NCBI GenBank assembly: GCA_021286965.1
Contig: JAJTBK010000299.1
Location: 1-7,301 of the forward strand
Length of the DNA: 7,301 nt
Direction: 5' to 3'
From: Comamonadaceae bacterium
GTDB lineage: Bacteria; Pseudomonadota; Gammaproteobacteria; Burkholderiales; Burkholderiaceae_C
The notes beneath the pieces were generated by a model. It did not search any database, was not told where the DNA came from, and saw nothing but the letters and a program-made list of their open reading frames with translations. Position 1 is the first letter of the stretch; the number at the start of each line of letters is the position of its first letter. Shown piece after piece: positions 1-7,154 of this stretch. Both the position numbers and the translations under genes were made by a program.

Positions 1-305
1 GCCGCAGCGAGCCAGCGCTGCAAAACCTGCTCAAATCGTATGAACTCGACCCCACCAACCCGGTCGTGGCCTACAACCTGGGCATCATCCTGCAGCGCCA
101 GGGGGATCTCGAGCGCGCACAGTTCTACGTCCGGCGCCTGAACAACAGCGAACTGGCGAATGCACAGTCGCTGTGGCTGGGCATCAAGATCGAGCGGGCG
201 CTGCACAACGAGCTCGCCATGCGCCAGCTGGGCGAGCAGCTGCACAAGCGCTTCCCCGAGTCCAAGGAATTCGGCGCCTACACCCGGGGTGCTTTCAATG
301 ACTGA
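1..305 (+). CDS. pilW: Type IV pilus biogenesis/stability TPR protein PilW (PilF), 3' part
   Basis: This is the 3' end of a gene that begins before the window. The frame is open from base 3, giving 100 codons and a TGA at 303-305. The visible protein contains a tetratricopeptide repeat (around NPVVAYNLGIILQRQGDLERA) followed by the SLWLGIKIER and KRFPESKEF segments that I recognise from the C-terminus of PilW/PilF. Members of this family are outer-membrane lipoproteins that help the PilQ secretin assemble and stabilise type IV pili; the lipoprotein signal would lie upstream and cannot be checked here. A GTG at 66 is internal and is not the start. The last 8 bases overlap rodZ, so the two are probably translationally coupled. 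Lying just upstream of rodZ and ispG is the usual place for this gene in betaproteobacteria. The identification is fairly firm; the choice between the names pilW and pilF is a matter of convention. Confidence 0.85.
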   Translation, partial: RSEPALQNLLKSYELDPTNPVVAYNLGIILQRQGDLERAQFYVRRLNNSELANAQSLWLGIKIERALHNELAMRQLGEQLHKRFPESKEFGAYTRGAFND

Positions 306-1155
306 CGCCCTGGTGCTGACCGCTGGCTCGCTCCTGCGTCAGGCGCGCGAGGCTGCCGGCATGGACGTGGCGGTGCTCGCCAGCGCCCTGAAGGTGCCGG
401 CGGGCAAGCTGCAGGCGCTGGAGGCCGATGATTTCACGGCCCTGCCCGATGCCGTGTTCGCGCGCGCCTTGGCTTGCAGCGTCTGCCGGGTGCTCAAGAT
501 CGATGCCGCGCCGGTGCTCGAACGCCTGCCTCAGGGCCAGGTGCCACGCCTGGTCAGTGATGCCGATGGCATCAACGCCACGTTCAAGGACCCGCAGGAC
601 AAGCGCCCGCTGTCCTGGCGCCTGCCGGCCCTGCCGCGTGGCGCGAGCCTGGCCGTGCTGGCCCTGCTGGTGGCGGCGGCGCTGGTGTATTTCCTGCCCA
701 TGGGCATGTTGGAAGTCGAGCTGTCGAAAACCGGCGTGCCGAGCACGGTGAGCGAGCCCGCACCGCTGGCGGCGCAGGCCCCGGATGTGCAGGAGCAGGC
801 TGCCGAGGCAGCGCCGGCCGAACCCCCGGCGCCGCCGTTGGGCGTGGCGCCCACGGTAGCCGCCGTTCCCCCGGTGGCTGCCCCGGCCAGTGCTGCCGCA
901 GAGGGCGAGGCCGGTGCGGGCGGCCTGCTGGAATTCAAGGCCAGTGCCGAATCCTGGGTGCAGGTGCGCGATGCCTCGGGCAGCGTGGTGTTCGAGCGCG
1001 TGCTCAAGGCCGGCCAGACGGCGCAGGCCGACGGCAAGCCGCCGCTGGCCGTGGTGGTGGGCAAGGCCAGTGCCACCGAGGTGCTGGTGCGCGGTGCGCC
1101 CTTCGATCTGGCGGCAGTGGCGCGCGACAACGTCGCACGTTTTGAGGTGAAGTAA
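298..1155 (+). CDS. rodZ: RodZ-like cell-shape protein (N-terminal helix-turn-helix, one membrane span)
   Basis: The 285-residue protein has the RodZ architecture. A cytoplasmic helix-turn-helix domain of the Xre type occupies roughly residues 8-75 (LRQAREAAGMDVAVLASALK, then LEADDF). A basic/Pro stretch is followed by a single hydrophobic span at about 116-134. A low-complexity Ala/Pro linker runs from about 149 to 207, and a periplasmic beta-rich C-terminal domain (DUF4115 type) from about 208 to 285, including SWVQVRDASGSVVFE. RodZ binds MreB through the helix-turn-helix domain and links the actin-like cytoskeleton to the elongation machinery; this role is inferred from the family. The ATG at 298 is chosen because the helix-turn-helix begins just after it and because a GGGGTG sequence at 286-291 sits 6 bases upstream. 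An in-frame extension back to 160 would lie entirely over pilW. The gene overlaps the pilW stop by 8 bases and abuts ispG with no gap, so the three are probably one transcript. Confidence 0.88.
   Translation: MTDALVLTAGSLLRQAREAAGMDVAVLASALKVPAGKLQALEADDFTALPDAVFARALACSVCRVLKIDAAPVLERLPQGQVPRLVSDADGINATFKDPQDKRPLSWRLPALPRGASLAVLALLVAAALVYFLPMGMLEVELSKTGVPSTVSEPAPLAAQAPDVQEQAAEAAPAEPPAPPLGVAPTVAAVPPVAAPASAAAEGEAGAGGLLEFKASAESWVQVRDASGSVVFERVLKAGQTAQADGKPPLAVVVGKASATEVLVRGAPFDLAAVARDNVARFEVK
1144..1150 (+). promoter_or_regulatory. Shine-Dalgarno site for ispG
   Basis: GAGGTGA lies inside the last codons of rodZ, 5 bases before the GTG at 1156. It supports a GTG start for ispG placed directly after the rodZ TAA, and implies that the two genes are translated in tandem. 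Confidence 0.7.
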
Positions 1156-2433
1156 GTGCAAGACAAAAATTTCGGTCCGGCTCAGCCCATCGCCCTGGCC
1201 CTGCCGGCGCAGCGGCACACGCGCCAGGCGCGCATCGTCTGGGGCGACAACGTCGTCACCGTTGGCGGTGGCGCGCCGGTGCGCGTGCAGTCCATGACCA
1301 ACACCGACACCGTGGACGCGATTGGCACGGCCATCCAGGTCAAGGAGCTGGCGCTGGCGGGCTCGGAGTTCGTGCGCATCACGGTCAACACGCCCGAGGC
1401 GGCGGCTGCCGTACCCTATATCCGCGAGCAGCTCGACCGCATGGGCGTGAACACGCCGCTGGTGGGAGACTTCCACTACAACGGCCACCGCCTGCTGACC
1501 GAGTTTCCCGACTGCGCCCAGGCCCTGTCCAAGTACCGCATCAACCCCGGCAACGTCGGTAAGGGCGAGAAGAAAGACAAGCAGTTTGCGCAAATGATCG
1601 AGGCCGCCATCCGCTGGGACAAGGCGGTGCGCATCGGCGTCAACTGGGGCAGCCTGGACCAGGTGCTGCTGGCCGAACTGATGGACGCCAACAGCCGCCG
1701 TGTCCAGCCCTGGGAGGCGCGCCAGGTGATGTACGAGGCGCTGATCGCCTCGGCGCTCGACTCCGCCCGCCAGGCCGAAGAACTGGGCCTGGATGGCAAC
1801 CAGATCATCCTTTCGTGCAAGGTCAGCGGCGTGCAGGACTTGATTGCGGTGTACCGCGAGCTGGCGCGCCGCTGCGACTACGCCCTGCACCTGGGCCTGA
1901 CCGAGGCCGGCATGGGCACCAAGGGTACGGTGGCGTCGAGCGCGGCGCTGTCGGTGCTGCTGCAAGAGGGCATTGGCGAGACCATCCGCGTCTCGCTCAC
2001 GCCGCAGCCGGGCGAGGCGCGCACGCAGGAGGTGGTGGTGGCGTCGGAAATTCTGCAGGCCCTGGGCCTGCGCGTGTTCGTGCCCAGCGTCACGGCCTGC
2101 CCCGGTTGCGGGCGCACCACCAGCACCACGTTCCAGGAGCTGGCCAAGCAGATCGACGACTACCTGCGCGCGCAAATGCCGCTGTGGCGCGCGCGCTACC
2201 CCGGCGTCGAGGGCATGAAGGTGGCCGTCATGGGCTGCATCGTCAACGGCCCGGGCGAGAGCAAGCACGCCGACATCGGCATCAGCCTGCCCGGCACGGG
2301 TGAAGCGCCCGCCGCGCCCGTGTTCATCGACGGCGAAAAAGCCCTGACCCTGCGCGGCGAAGGCATTGCGCAGGAATTCCAAGCCCTGGTGGAGAGCTAT
2401 GTGCAGCGCCGCTATGGCCCGCGCCAACCCTGA
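1156..2433 (+). CDS. ispG: 4-hydroxy-3-methylbut-2-enyl diphosphate synthase (flavodoxin/ferredoxin), IspG (GcpE)
   Basis: IspG catalyses the reductive ring opening of methylerythritol cyclodiphosphate to HMBPP, the next-to-last step of the non-mevalonate isoprenoid pathway, in the cytoplasm with a [4Fe-4S] cluster. The 425-residue protein has a TIM-barrel N-terminal part ([11 protein letters not shown] at 42-52, [11 protein letters not shown] at 104-114, [10 protein letters not shown] at 126-135). Its C-terminal cluster domain holds the three ligand cysteines: C315 and C318 in CPGCGRTT, and C361 in [11 protein letters not shown]368 matches the conserved catalytic glutamate that lies seven residues after the third cysteine. 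The protein is longer than the roughly 370-residue E. coli form, partly from an N-terminal extension and from a wider spacing between the second and third cysteines, as I recall for beta-proteobacterial homologues. The start is GTG, directly after the rodZ stop, with a good ribosome site. The stop is TGA at 2431-2433. All recognised catalytic residues are present. Confidence 0.96.
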   Translation: MQDKNFGPAQPIALALPAQRHTRQARIVWGDNVVTVGGGAPVRVQSMTNTDTVDAIGTAIQVKELALAGSEFVRITVNTPEAAAAVPYIREQLDRMGVNTPLVGDFHYNGHRLLTEFPDCAQALSKYRINPGNVGKGEKKDKQFAQMIEAAIRWDKAVRIGVNWGSLDQVLLAELMDANSRRVQPWEARQVMYEALIASALDSARQAEELGLDGNQIILSCKVSGVQDLIAVYRELARRCDYALHLGLTEAGMGTKGTVASSAALSVLLQEGIGETIRVSLTPQPGEARTQEVVVASEILQALGLRVFVPSVTACPGCGRTTSTTFQELAKQIDDYLRAQMPLWRARYPGVEGMKVAVMGCIVNGPGESKHADIGISLPGTGEAPAAPVFIDGEKALTLRGEGIAQEFQALVESYVQRRYGPRQP

Positions 2434-2449
2434 ATGCTTATGGGGGCTT

Positions 2450-2468
2450 ATTGGGGTCAGATTCCAAT
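2450..2468. repeat. Short palindrome with GGGGTCAGATTCC core
   Basis: ATTGG at 2450-2454 and CCAAT at 2464-2468 are inverted repeats around a 9-base loop, GGTCAGATT. The core resembles, from memory, intergenic motifs seen near REP-type elements and REP-associated tyrosine transposases. One 5-bp stem is weak evidence and no transposase is present in the window. Confidence 0.3.
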
Positions 2469-2472
2469 TATC

Positions 2473-2566
2473 AAAAACAATAGCTGCTTGCGCTTGTCTG
2501 GCGCGGGTTTGAGCAATAAATAACCCTCAAACCCTTATCTGGCAAGCGCGAGCAGCTCACTTTTTT
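2473..2566. repeat. Large imperfect palindrome (dispersed-repeat or terminator-like hairpin) between ispG and hisS
   Basis: Two 32-base arms, 2482-2513 and 2526-2557, are inverted copies that match at 25 of 32 positions by my hand alignment. Four of the seven differences would still form G-U pairs in + strand RNA. The loop is 12 bases of mostly A/T (2514-2525). Outside the arms, an A5 run (2473-2477) can pair with the T6 run (2561-2566), so on each strand the hairpin is followed by a run of T. This is the form of a bidirectional intrinsic terminator. The arm edges (AGCTGCTTGCGC and GCGCGAGCAGCT) resemble a palindromic repeat that I recall as common between genes in Comamonadaceae. Whether it is a mobile relic, a terminator for ispG, or both cannot be settled from one copy. 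It leaves only a few bases before the hisS ATG. Confidence 0.7.
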
Positions 2567-2568
2567 AT

Positions 2569-3864
2569 ATGGCAAAGAACGACAAACTGAGCGCCGTCAA
2601 AGGCATGAACGACATCCTGCCGGGCGAATCCGAGCGCTGGCAGTGGCTGGAGGCGCAGGTGCGCGCGCTGATGGACGGCTTTGCCTACCGCAACGTGCGC
2701 ACGCCCATCGTCGAGCACACGCAGCTGTTCGTGCGCGGCATCGGCGAGGTGACCGACATCGTCGAGAAAGAGATGTACTCGTTCGAGGACAAGCTCAACG
2801 GCGAGCGCCTGACGCTGCGCCCCGAGGGCACGGCCAGCCTGGTGCGCGCCACCGTCGAGCACAACCTGCTGTACGACGGCGGCAAGCGCATGTGGTACAT
2901 GGGCCCGATGTTTCGCCACGAGCGCCCGCAGCGCGGCCGCTACCGGCAGTTCCACCAGATCGGCGCCGAGGCCCTGGGCTTTGCCGGGCCGGACGTGGAC
3001 GCCGAACTCATCCTGCTGGCCGTGGCGCTGTGGAAGCGCCTGGGCCTGACGCAGTGGCGCCTGGAGATCAACAGCCTGGGCCAGAGCGAGGAGCGCGCCG
3101 CGCACCGCGCCGCGCTGATTGCCTACCTGGAGCAGCACCAGGACGTGATGGACGAGGAGGCCCGGCGCCGCCTGTACAGCAACCCGCTGCGCGTGCTCGA
3201 CACCAAGAACCCGGCCATGCAGGAGATGGTGAACGGCGCGCCCCGGCTGCTGGACTACCTGGGCGCAGCGTCGCTCGCGCACTTTGACGGCCTCAAGGCC
3301 ATCCTGGACGCCAATGGCGTGCCCTGGACGGTGAATCCGCGCCTGGTGCGCGGGCTGGACTACTACAACCTCACGGTGTTCGAGTTCGTTACCGACCTGC
3401 TGGGCGCGCAGGGCACGATCTGCGCCGGTGGCCGCTACGACGGGCTGATCGAGCAGATCGGCGGCAAGAGCGCCCCGGCCGTGGGCTGGGCGCTGGGCGT
3501 GGAGCGCGTGCTCGAACTCGTCAAAGAGCTGGGCACCGAGATCCCGCAGGCGCCGCTGGATGCCTACGCCATCGTGCCCGACGCCGCCGCCATGCCGCAG
3601 GTGCTCAAAACCCTCACCCGCCTGCGCGAAGCCGGCGTGCGCGTGCAGATGCACGCCGCCACGGAGCAGGGCATGGGCAGCATGAAATCGCAGTTCAAGA
3701 AGGCCGACGCCAGCGGTGCGCGCCATGCGCTCATCTTTGGCGGCGACGAGCTGGCGCGTGGCGAGGTCACCGTCAAAGCCCTGCGCGACGGCAGCGGCGC
3801 GCAATGCGAACGCCGCCTGGCCGAGGTGGCGCAATGGGCGCCCACCCTACAATCGAACGCCTAA
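2569..3864 (+). CDS. hisS: Histidine--tRNA ligase (histidyl-tRNA synthetase)
   Basis: HisS charges tRNA-His with histidine in the cytoplasm. The 431-residue length and motifs are those of a bacterial class II enzyme. The N-terminus carries [12 protein letters not shown] (7-18). Motif 2 lies around [18 protein letters not shown] (111-128), and its arginines contact ATP. The histidine-specific signatures are LVRGLDYY (259-266) and CAGGRYDGL (285-293). Motif 3 is [11 protein letters not shown] (304-314). The anticodon-binding domain runs from about 332 to 425 and includes [10 protein letters not shown] (371-380). ATG 2569 is preferred because homologues start a similar distance before the [12 protein letters not shown] segment. 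The next ATG, at codon 13, lies inside that conserved segment. No purine-rich ribosome site precedes the ATG: the 11 bases before it are pyrimidine- and T-rich and follow directly on the palindrome. It is separated from yfgM by 15 bases. All catalytic motifs appear intact. Confidence 0.97.
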   Translation: MAKNDKLSAVKGMNDILPGESERWQWLEAQVRALMDGFAYRNVRTPIVEHTQLFVRGIGEVTDIVEKEMYSFEDKLNGERLTLRPEGTASLVRATVEHNLLYDGGKRMWYMGPMFRHERPQRGRYRQFHQIGAEALGFAGPDVDAELILLAVALWKRLGLTQWRLEINSLGQSEERAAHRAALIAYLEQHQDVMDEEARRRLYSNPLRVLDTKNPAMQEMVNGAPRLLDYLGAASLAHFDGLKAILDANGVPWTVNPRLVRGLDYYNLTVFEFVTDLLGAQGTICAGGRYDGLIEQIGGKSAPAVGWALGVERVLELVKELGTEIPQAPLDAYAIVPDAAAMPQVLKTLTRLREAGVRVQMHAATEQGMGSMKSQFKKADASGARHALIFGGDELARGEVTVKALRDGSGAQCERRLAEVAQWAPTLQSNA

Positions 3865-3879
3865 CTTTCCTGACCTTCC

Positions 3880-4557
3880 ATGGCACATCATCTCGACCTC
3901 GAAGAACAAGAGCAACTCGACCAGCTCAAGCATTTTTGGAACGCCTGGGGCAATCTGATCAGCGCCGTGCTGCTGTTGGTCTTTGGCAGCCTGGCGGCCT
4001 GGAACGGCTACCAATACTGGCAAAAGCGCCAGGCCGTGCAGGCCACGGCGCTGCTCGACGCCGTTGATGCAGCGGCCACGGTGCACGATGGGGCGCAGCT
4101 GCAGCAGGCACTGGCCGATTTGCAATCGGGCTACGCCGGCACGGCGCAGGCCGGCCTGGCCGGTCTGATGGCTGGCAAGGAGCTATTGGCCGAAGGCAAG
4201 ACCGATGAGGCCAAGGCCGCACTCACCTGGGTGGCCGAGAAAGCCGCTGACGCCGGCCACCAGGCCCTGGCACGCCTGCGCCTGGCGAGCCTGCTGGTGG
4301 AACAAAAAAAATACGACGAAGCGCTCAAGCAGCTCGGTGGCAACTTCCCGCCCGAGTTCGACGCCGCCGTTGCCGACCGCAAGGGCGACATCTACGCCCT
4401 GCAGGACAAAAAAGCCGAAGCCATCGCCGCCTACGAAAAAGCCTTCAAGGGCTTTGAGGACGGCCTGCAGTACCGCCGCCTGGTCGAAGCCAAGCTCAAC
4501 GCCCTGGGCGTGCAGCCGGCACAGGCCAGCCCTGCTGCTTCAGGGGGTGCGCAATGA
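3880..4557 (+). CDS. yfgM: YfgM-like membrane-anchored tetratricopeptide protein (ancillary SecYEG translocon subunit)
   Basis: The 225-residue protein begins with a short acidic cytoplasmic segment (HLDLEEQEQLDQLKHFWNAW). A single hydrophobic span follows at about residues 24-43, then a helical periplasmic region with TPR-like pairs (roughly 88-142 and 143-195, for example KKYDEALKQL and KKAEAIAAYEKAF). This matches the PF09976-type (TPR_21) YfgM family. In E. coli, YfgM associates with SecYEG and PpiD and is thought to help newly exported envelope proteins; that role is inferred here. Placement between hisS and bamB is conserved in many proteobacteria and fits a link to outer-membrane protein assembly. 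The ATG at 3880 begins the conserved N-terminal motif, yet no Shine-Dalgarno sequence is visible in the 15-base gap after hisS. The 3' end overlaps bamB by 4 bases (ATGA). An A8 run at 4304-4311 encodes Gln-Lys-Lys and is unusual in such a G/C-rich gene. Confidence 0.88.
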   Translation: MAHHLDLEEQEQLDQLKHFWNAWGNLISAVLLLVFGSLAAWNGYQYWQKRQAVQATALLDAVDAAATVHDGAQLQQALADLQSGYAGTAQAGLAGLMAGKELLAEGKTDEAKAALTWVAEKAADAGHQALARLRLASLLVEQKKYDEALKQLGGNFPPEFDAAVADRKGDIYALQDKKAEAIAAYEKAFKGFEDGLQYRRLVEAKLNALGVQPAQASPAASGGAQ

Positions 4558-5705
4558 GCGCCCGCCGCCCTCTGCGCCCCCTGCGTCCGCTTCTGGCGCT
4601 GGCCCTGGTGGGCTCGCTGACCCTGTCGGGCTGCTCCTTGTGGGGTGGTTCGAGCAAGCCCCAGCCCTTGCAGCTCGGCCCCATGGAGCCGGTGCTCGCC
4701 GTGCGCCAGGCCTGGAGCAATCCAATCGGCGCCGTGGGCAGCCTGCCGCTGCAGGTGCATGTGCAGGGCACGCAGCTGACCCTGGCCTCGGCCAGCGGCA
4801 CGGTGGCAGCGCTTGATGCCCGCACGGGTGCCGATGTGTGGCGCACCCAGCTGGGCACGCCGCTGACGGCTGGCGTTGGCAGCGATGGCCGCCATGCTGC
4901 GGTGGTCTCGGCCAACAACGAATTGATCGTGCTCGATCAGGGGCGCGAAGCCTGGCGCCAGCCGCTGACGGCGCAGTCCTACACCGCGCCGCTGGTGGCC
5001 GGTGCGCGCGTGTTCGTGCTCACGGCCGACCGCACCCTGGCGGCCTACGACGCCGCCAGCGGCCAGCGCCTGTGGCGCCAGCAACGCCAGGGCGAGCCCC
5101 TGGTGCTGCGCGAAGCCGGGCTGCTGACGGCGGTGGGCGACACCCTGGTCACCGGCGTTTCCGGGCGCCTGGTGGGCATCAACCCCGACAACGGCACGGT
5201 GCGCTGGGAGAGCCTGATCGCCACCTCGCGCGGCACGAACGACGTCGAGCGCCTGGTGGAGCTGGTCGAGCCCGTCAGCCGTGCGGGCAACAGCCTGTGC
5301 GCGCGCGCTTTCCAGGCCGGTGTGGGCTGTGTCCACCTGGGCCAGGGCAACACCGTCTGGAGCGACAAGGCCAGCGGCGCCACCGGTGTTGCCGGTGACG
5401 AGCAGCAGCTGTTTGGCACCGAAAGCAATGGCCTGGTGCAGGCCTGGCGCCGCAACGACGGCAGCCGCACCTGGAGCTACAACCAGCTGCAGTACCGCAA
5501 GCTGACGGCGCCGCTGCTGCTGGGGCGTTCGGTGGTGGTGGGTGATGATGCCGGCTGGGTGCACCTGCTTTCGGCGCAGGATGGCCAGCCGCTGAACCGC
5601 TTTGCCACCGATGGCTCGGGCATTGCCGCCACGCCGGTGCAGGCGGGAGAGACGCTGGTGGTCGTCACGCGCAAGGGCGCGGTGTATGGCTTCCGGCCGG
5701 ATTGA
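4554..5705 (+). CDS. bamB: Outer membrane protein assembly lipoprotein BamB (beta-propeller)
   Basis: BamB is the propeller lipoprotein of the BAM complex. It binds BamA at the periplasmic face of the outer membrane and aids beta-barrel insertion. The 383-residue protein opens with an Arg-rich n-region, a hydrophobic core and the lipobox LSGC, with C27 as the lipidated residue; Ser at +2 predicts outer-membrane sorting. Repeated propeller blades of the PQQ type follow, with recognisable strands at 82-97 (GTVAALDARTGADVWR), 160-175, 204-219, 293-309, 334-350 and 375-382. The conserved interblade segment RGTNDVERLVE (226-236) matches the E. coli region containing EIDRL. LVLRE (183-187) probably corresponds to the loop needed for BamA binding in E. 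coli; that alignment is from memory. Two cysteines, C249 and C259, sit in one blade and could form a disulfide. The ATG overlaps the yfgM stop codon, and an AGGGGG ribosome site (4542-4547) lies 6 bases upstream. Confidence 0.95.
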   Translation: MSARRPLRPLRPLLALALVGSLTLSGCSLWGGSSKPQPLQLGPMEPVLAVRQAWSNPIGAVGSLPLQVHVQGTQLTLASASGTVAALDARTGADVWRTQLGTPLTAGVGSDGRHAAVVSANNELIVLDQGREAWRQPLTAQSYTAPLVAGARVFVLTADRTLAAYDAASGQRLWRQQRQGEPLVLREAGLLTAVGDTLVTGVSGRLVGINPDNGTVRWESLIATSRGTNDVERLVELVEPVSRAGNSLCARAFQAGVGCVHLGQGNTVWSDKASGATGVAGDEQQLFGTESNGLVQAWRRNDGSRTWSYNQLQYRKLTAPLLLGRSVVVGDDAGWVHLLSAQDGQPLNRFATDGSGIAATPVQAGETLVVVTRKGAVYGFRPD

Positions 5706-5723
5706 TTAGGTAGTATTTTTCAG

Positions 5724-7064
5724 ATGAAACCCGTGATTGCCCTTGTGGGGCGCCCCAATGTCGGTAAATCGACGCTGTTCAACCGCCTGACCAAGTCGCG
5801 CGACGCCATCGTGGCCGATTTCGCCGGCCTGACGCGCGACCGCCATTACGGCAATGGCCGCCAAGGCAAGCTCGAATACATCGTCATCGACACCGGCGGC
5901 TTCGAGCCCGACGCCGGTAGCGGCATCTTCCGCGAGATGGCCAAGCAGACGCGCCAGGCGGTGGCTGAGTCCGACGTCGTGGTCTTCGTCGTCGATGTGC
6001 GCGCCGGCCTGTCGGCGCAGGACCATGACATTGCCAACTACCTGCGCCGCCTGGGCAAGCCCTGCCTGCTGGTGGCGAACAAGGCCGAGGGGATGCAGTC
6101 GGGCGTGCAGCTGTCGGAGTTCTACGAACTGGGCCTGGGCGAGGTGTACCCCGTTTCGGCCGCCCACGGCCAGGGCGTGCGCGGCTTGGTCGAAAAGGCG
6201 CTGGAACCCCTGAATCTGCCCGAACCCGAGGACGACGAACAGGAGTTGCAGGGCCAGGGGCCGATCAAGCTCGCCGTCGCCGGGCGGCCGAACGTTGGCA
6301 AATCCACGCTCATCAACACCTGGCTGGGCGAGGAGCGCCTGGTGGCGTTTGACATGCCGGGCACGACGCGCGATGCCATCAGCGTGCCGTTCGAGCGCCA
6401 GGGGCAGAAATTCGAGCTCGTCGATACGGCAGGACTGCGCCGCAAGGGCAAGGTGTTCGAGGCGATCGAGAAGTTCTCCGTCGTCAAGACGCTGCAGGCC
6501 ATCGAATCGGCCAACGTCGTGCTGCTGCTGCTCGATGCCACGCAGGGCGTGACGGATCAGGATGCGCACATTGCGGGCTACATCTTGGAGAGTGGCCGCG
6601 CCGTGGTGCTGGCGGTGAACAAGTGGGACGCGGTCGATGAGTACCAGCGCCAGATGCTCGAGCGCTCCATCGAAACGCGCCTGTCCTTCCTCAAGTTTGC
6701 CAACATCCACTTCATTTCGGCGCAAAAACGCCAGGGCCTGGGGCCGCTGTGGACGTCCATCATTGCCGCGCACAAGGCGGCGACCTGCAAGATGCCGACG
6801 CCGGTGCTCACGCGCCTGCTGCTCGAATCCATCCAATTCCAGACGCCCAAGCGCGTGGGCGGCTACCGCCCGAAGATGCGCTACGCCCACCAAGGCGGCA
6901 TGAACCCGCCGCTGATCGTGATCCACGGCAATTCGCTGGAGTTGGTCACCGATGCGTACAAGCGCTTCCTGGAGGGGCGTTTCCGCAAGGAATTCAACCT
7001 TGTCGGTACGCCGCTGCGCATCGAACTGAAGACGTCGCACAACCCGTTTGCCGACAAAGAGTGA
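5724..7064 (+). CDS. der: Ribosome-assembly GTPase Der (EngA), with two tandem G domains
   Basis: Der is an essential GTPase in maturation of the 50S ribosomal subunit. The 446-residue protein shows the diagnostic double G domain. Domain 1 has G1 GRPNVGKS (9-16), G2 T37 in LTRD, G3 DTGG (56-59), G4 NKAE (119-122) and G5 SAA (145-147). An acidic linker (EPEDDEQE, about 167-174) leads to domain 2, with G1 GRPNVGKS (187-194), G2 GTTRD (213-217), G3 DTAG (234-237), G4 NKWD (299-302) and G5 SAQ (332-334). The C-terminal KH-like domain covers about 360-440 and contains the conserved [11 protein letters not shown] segment (386-396). The first G4 has Glu where NKxD has Asp, which I recall as normal for Burkholderiales. 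The start at 5724 gives the standard N-terminus [12 protein letters not shown]. The only ribosome-site candidate is AGG at 5708-5710, 13 bases upstream and rather far. The gene lies 18 bases after bamB. Confidence 0.97.
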   Translation: MKPVIALVGRPNVGKSTLFNRLTKSRDAIVADFAGLTRDRHYGNGRQGKLEYIVIDTGGFEPDAGSGIFREMAKQTRQAVAESDVVVFVVDVRAGLSAQDHDIANYLRRLGKPCLLVANKAEGMQSGVQLSEFYELGLGEVYPVSAAHGQGVRGLVEKALEPLNLPEPEDDEQELQGQGPIKLAVAGRPNVGKSTLINTWLGEERLVAFDMPGTTRDAISVPFERQGQKFELVDTAGLRRKGKVFEAIEKFSVVKTLQAIESANVVLLLLDATQGVTDQDAHIAGYILESGRAVVLAVNKWDAVDEYQRQMLERSIETRLSFLKFANIHFISAQKRQGLGPLWTSIIAAHKAATCKMPTPVLTRLLLESIQFQTPKRVGGYRPKMRYAHQGGMNPPLIVIHGNSLELVTDAYKRFLEGRFRKEFNLVGTPLRIELKTSHNPFADKE

Positions 7065-7144
7065 TGCGCATTCAATGCCCTTGCTGCAGCGCACAAAGCG
7101 TGGGCTGTGGTAAGGTGGAAGATTACAACAACACGTTTGAACAC

Positions 7145-7148
7145 GGAG
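7145..7148 (+). promoter_or_regulatory. Shine-Dalgarno site fixing the GTG start of hfq
   Basis: GGAG lies 6 bases before the GTG at 7155. No in-frame ATG precedes the conserved Hfq N-terminus, so this site supports GTG as the hfq start codon. Confidence 0.75.
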
Positions 7149-7154
7149 CATATC

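Noticed and set aside
66..305. A complete 79-codon gene starting at GTG 66
   Set aside because: The same frame is open to the left window edge and the family alignment continues upstream, so it is the end of pilW.
295..2427. Very long antisense open frame (710 codons) opposite rodZ and ispG
   Set aside because: It mirrors the strong third-position G/C bias of the sense genes, gives a His/Arg/Ala/Gln-rich product with no family features, and crosses gene boundaries.
2434..2568. His-codon leader peptide or T-box type attenuator upstream of hisS
   Set aside because: No short frame with clustered His codons and no T-box-like features; the hairpin is better explained as a repeat or terminator-like palindrome.
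2557..3834. Antisense open frame opposite hisS (425 codons)
   Set aside because: Shadow of the hisS codon bias; low-complexity product with no recognisable domain.
4304..4311. A8 run in yfgM as a possible slippage or programmed frameshift site
   Set aside because: Slipped frames lead only to shadow sequence: one frame stops near 4452, the other runs into the bamB region without a recognisable product. The in-frame protein is complete.
7065..7154. Possible hfq promoter (TTGCTG at 7081-7086 with TAAGGT at 7111-7116)
   Set aside because: The spacing is 24 bases, too long for a sigma-70 promoter, and TAAGGT is a poor -10. A promoter may exist here, but I cannot place it.
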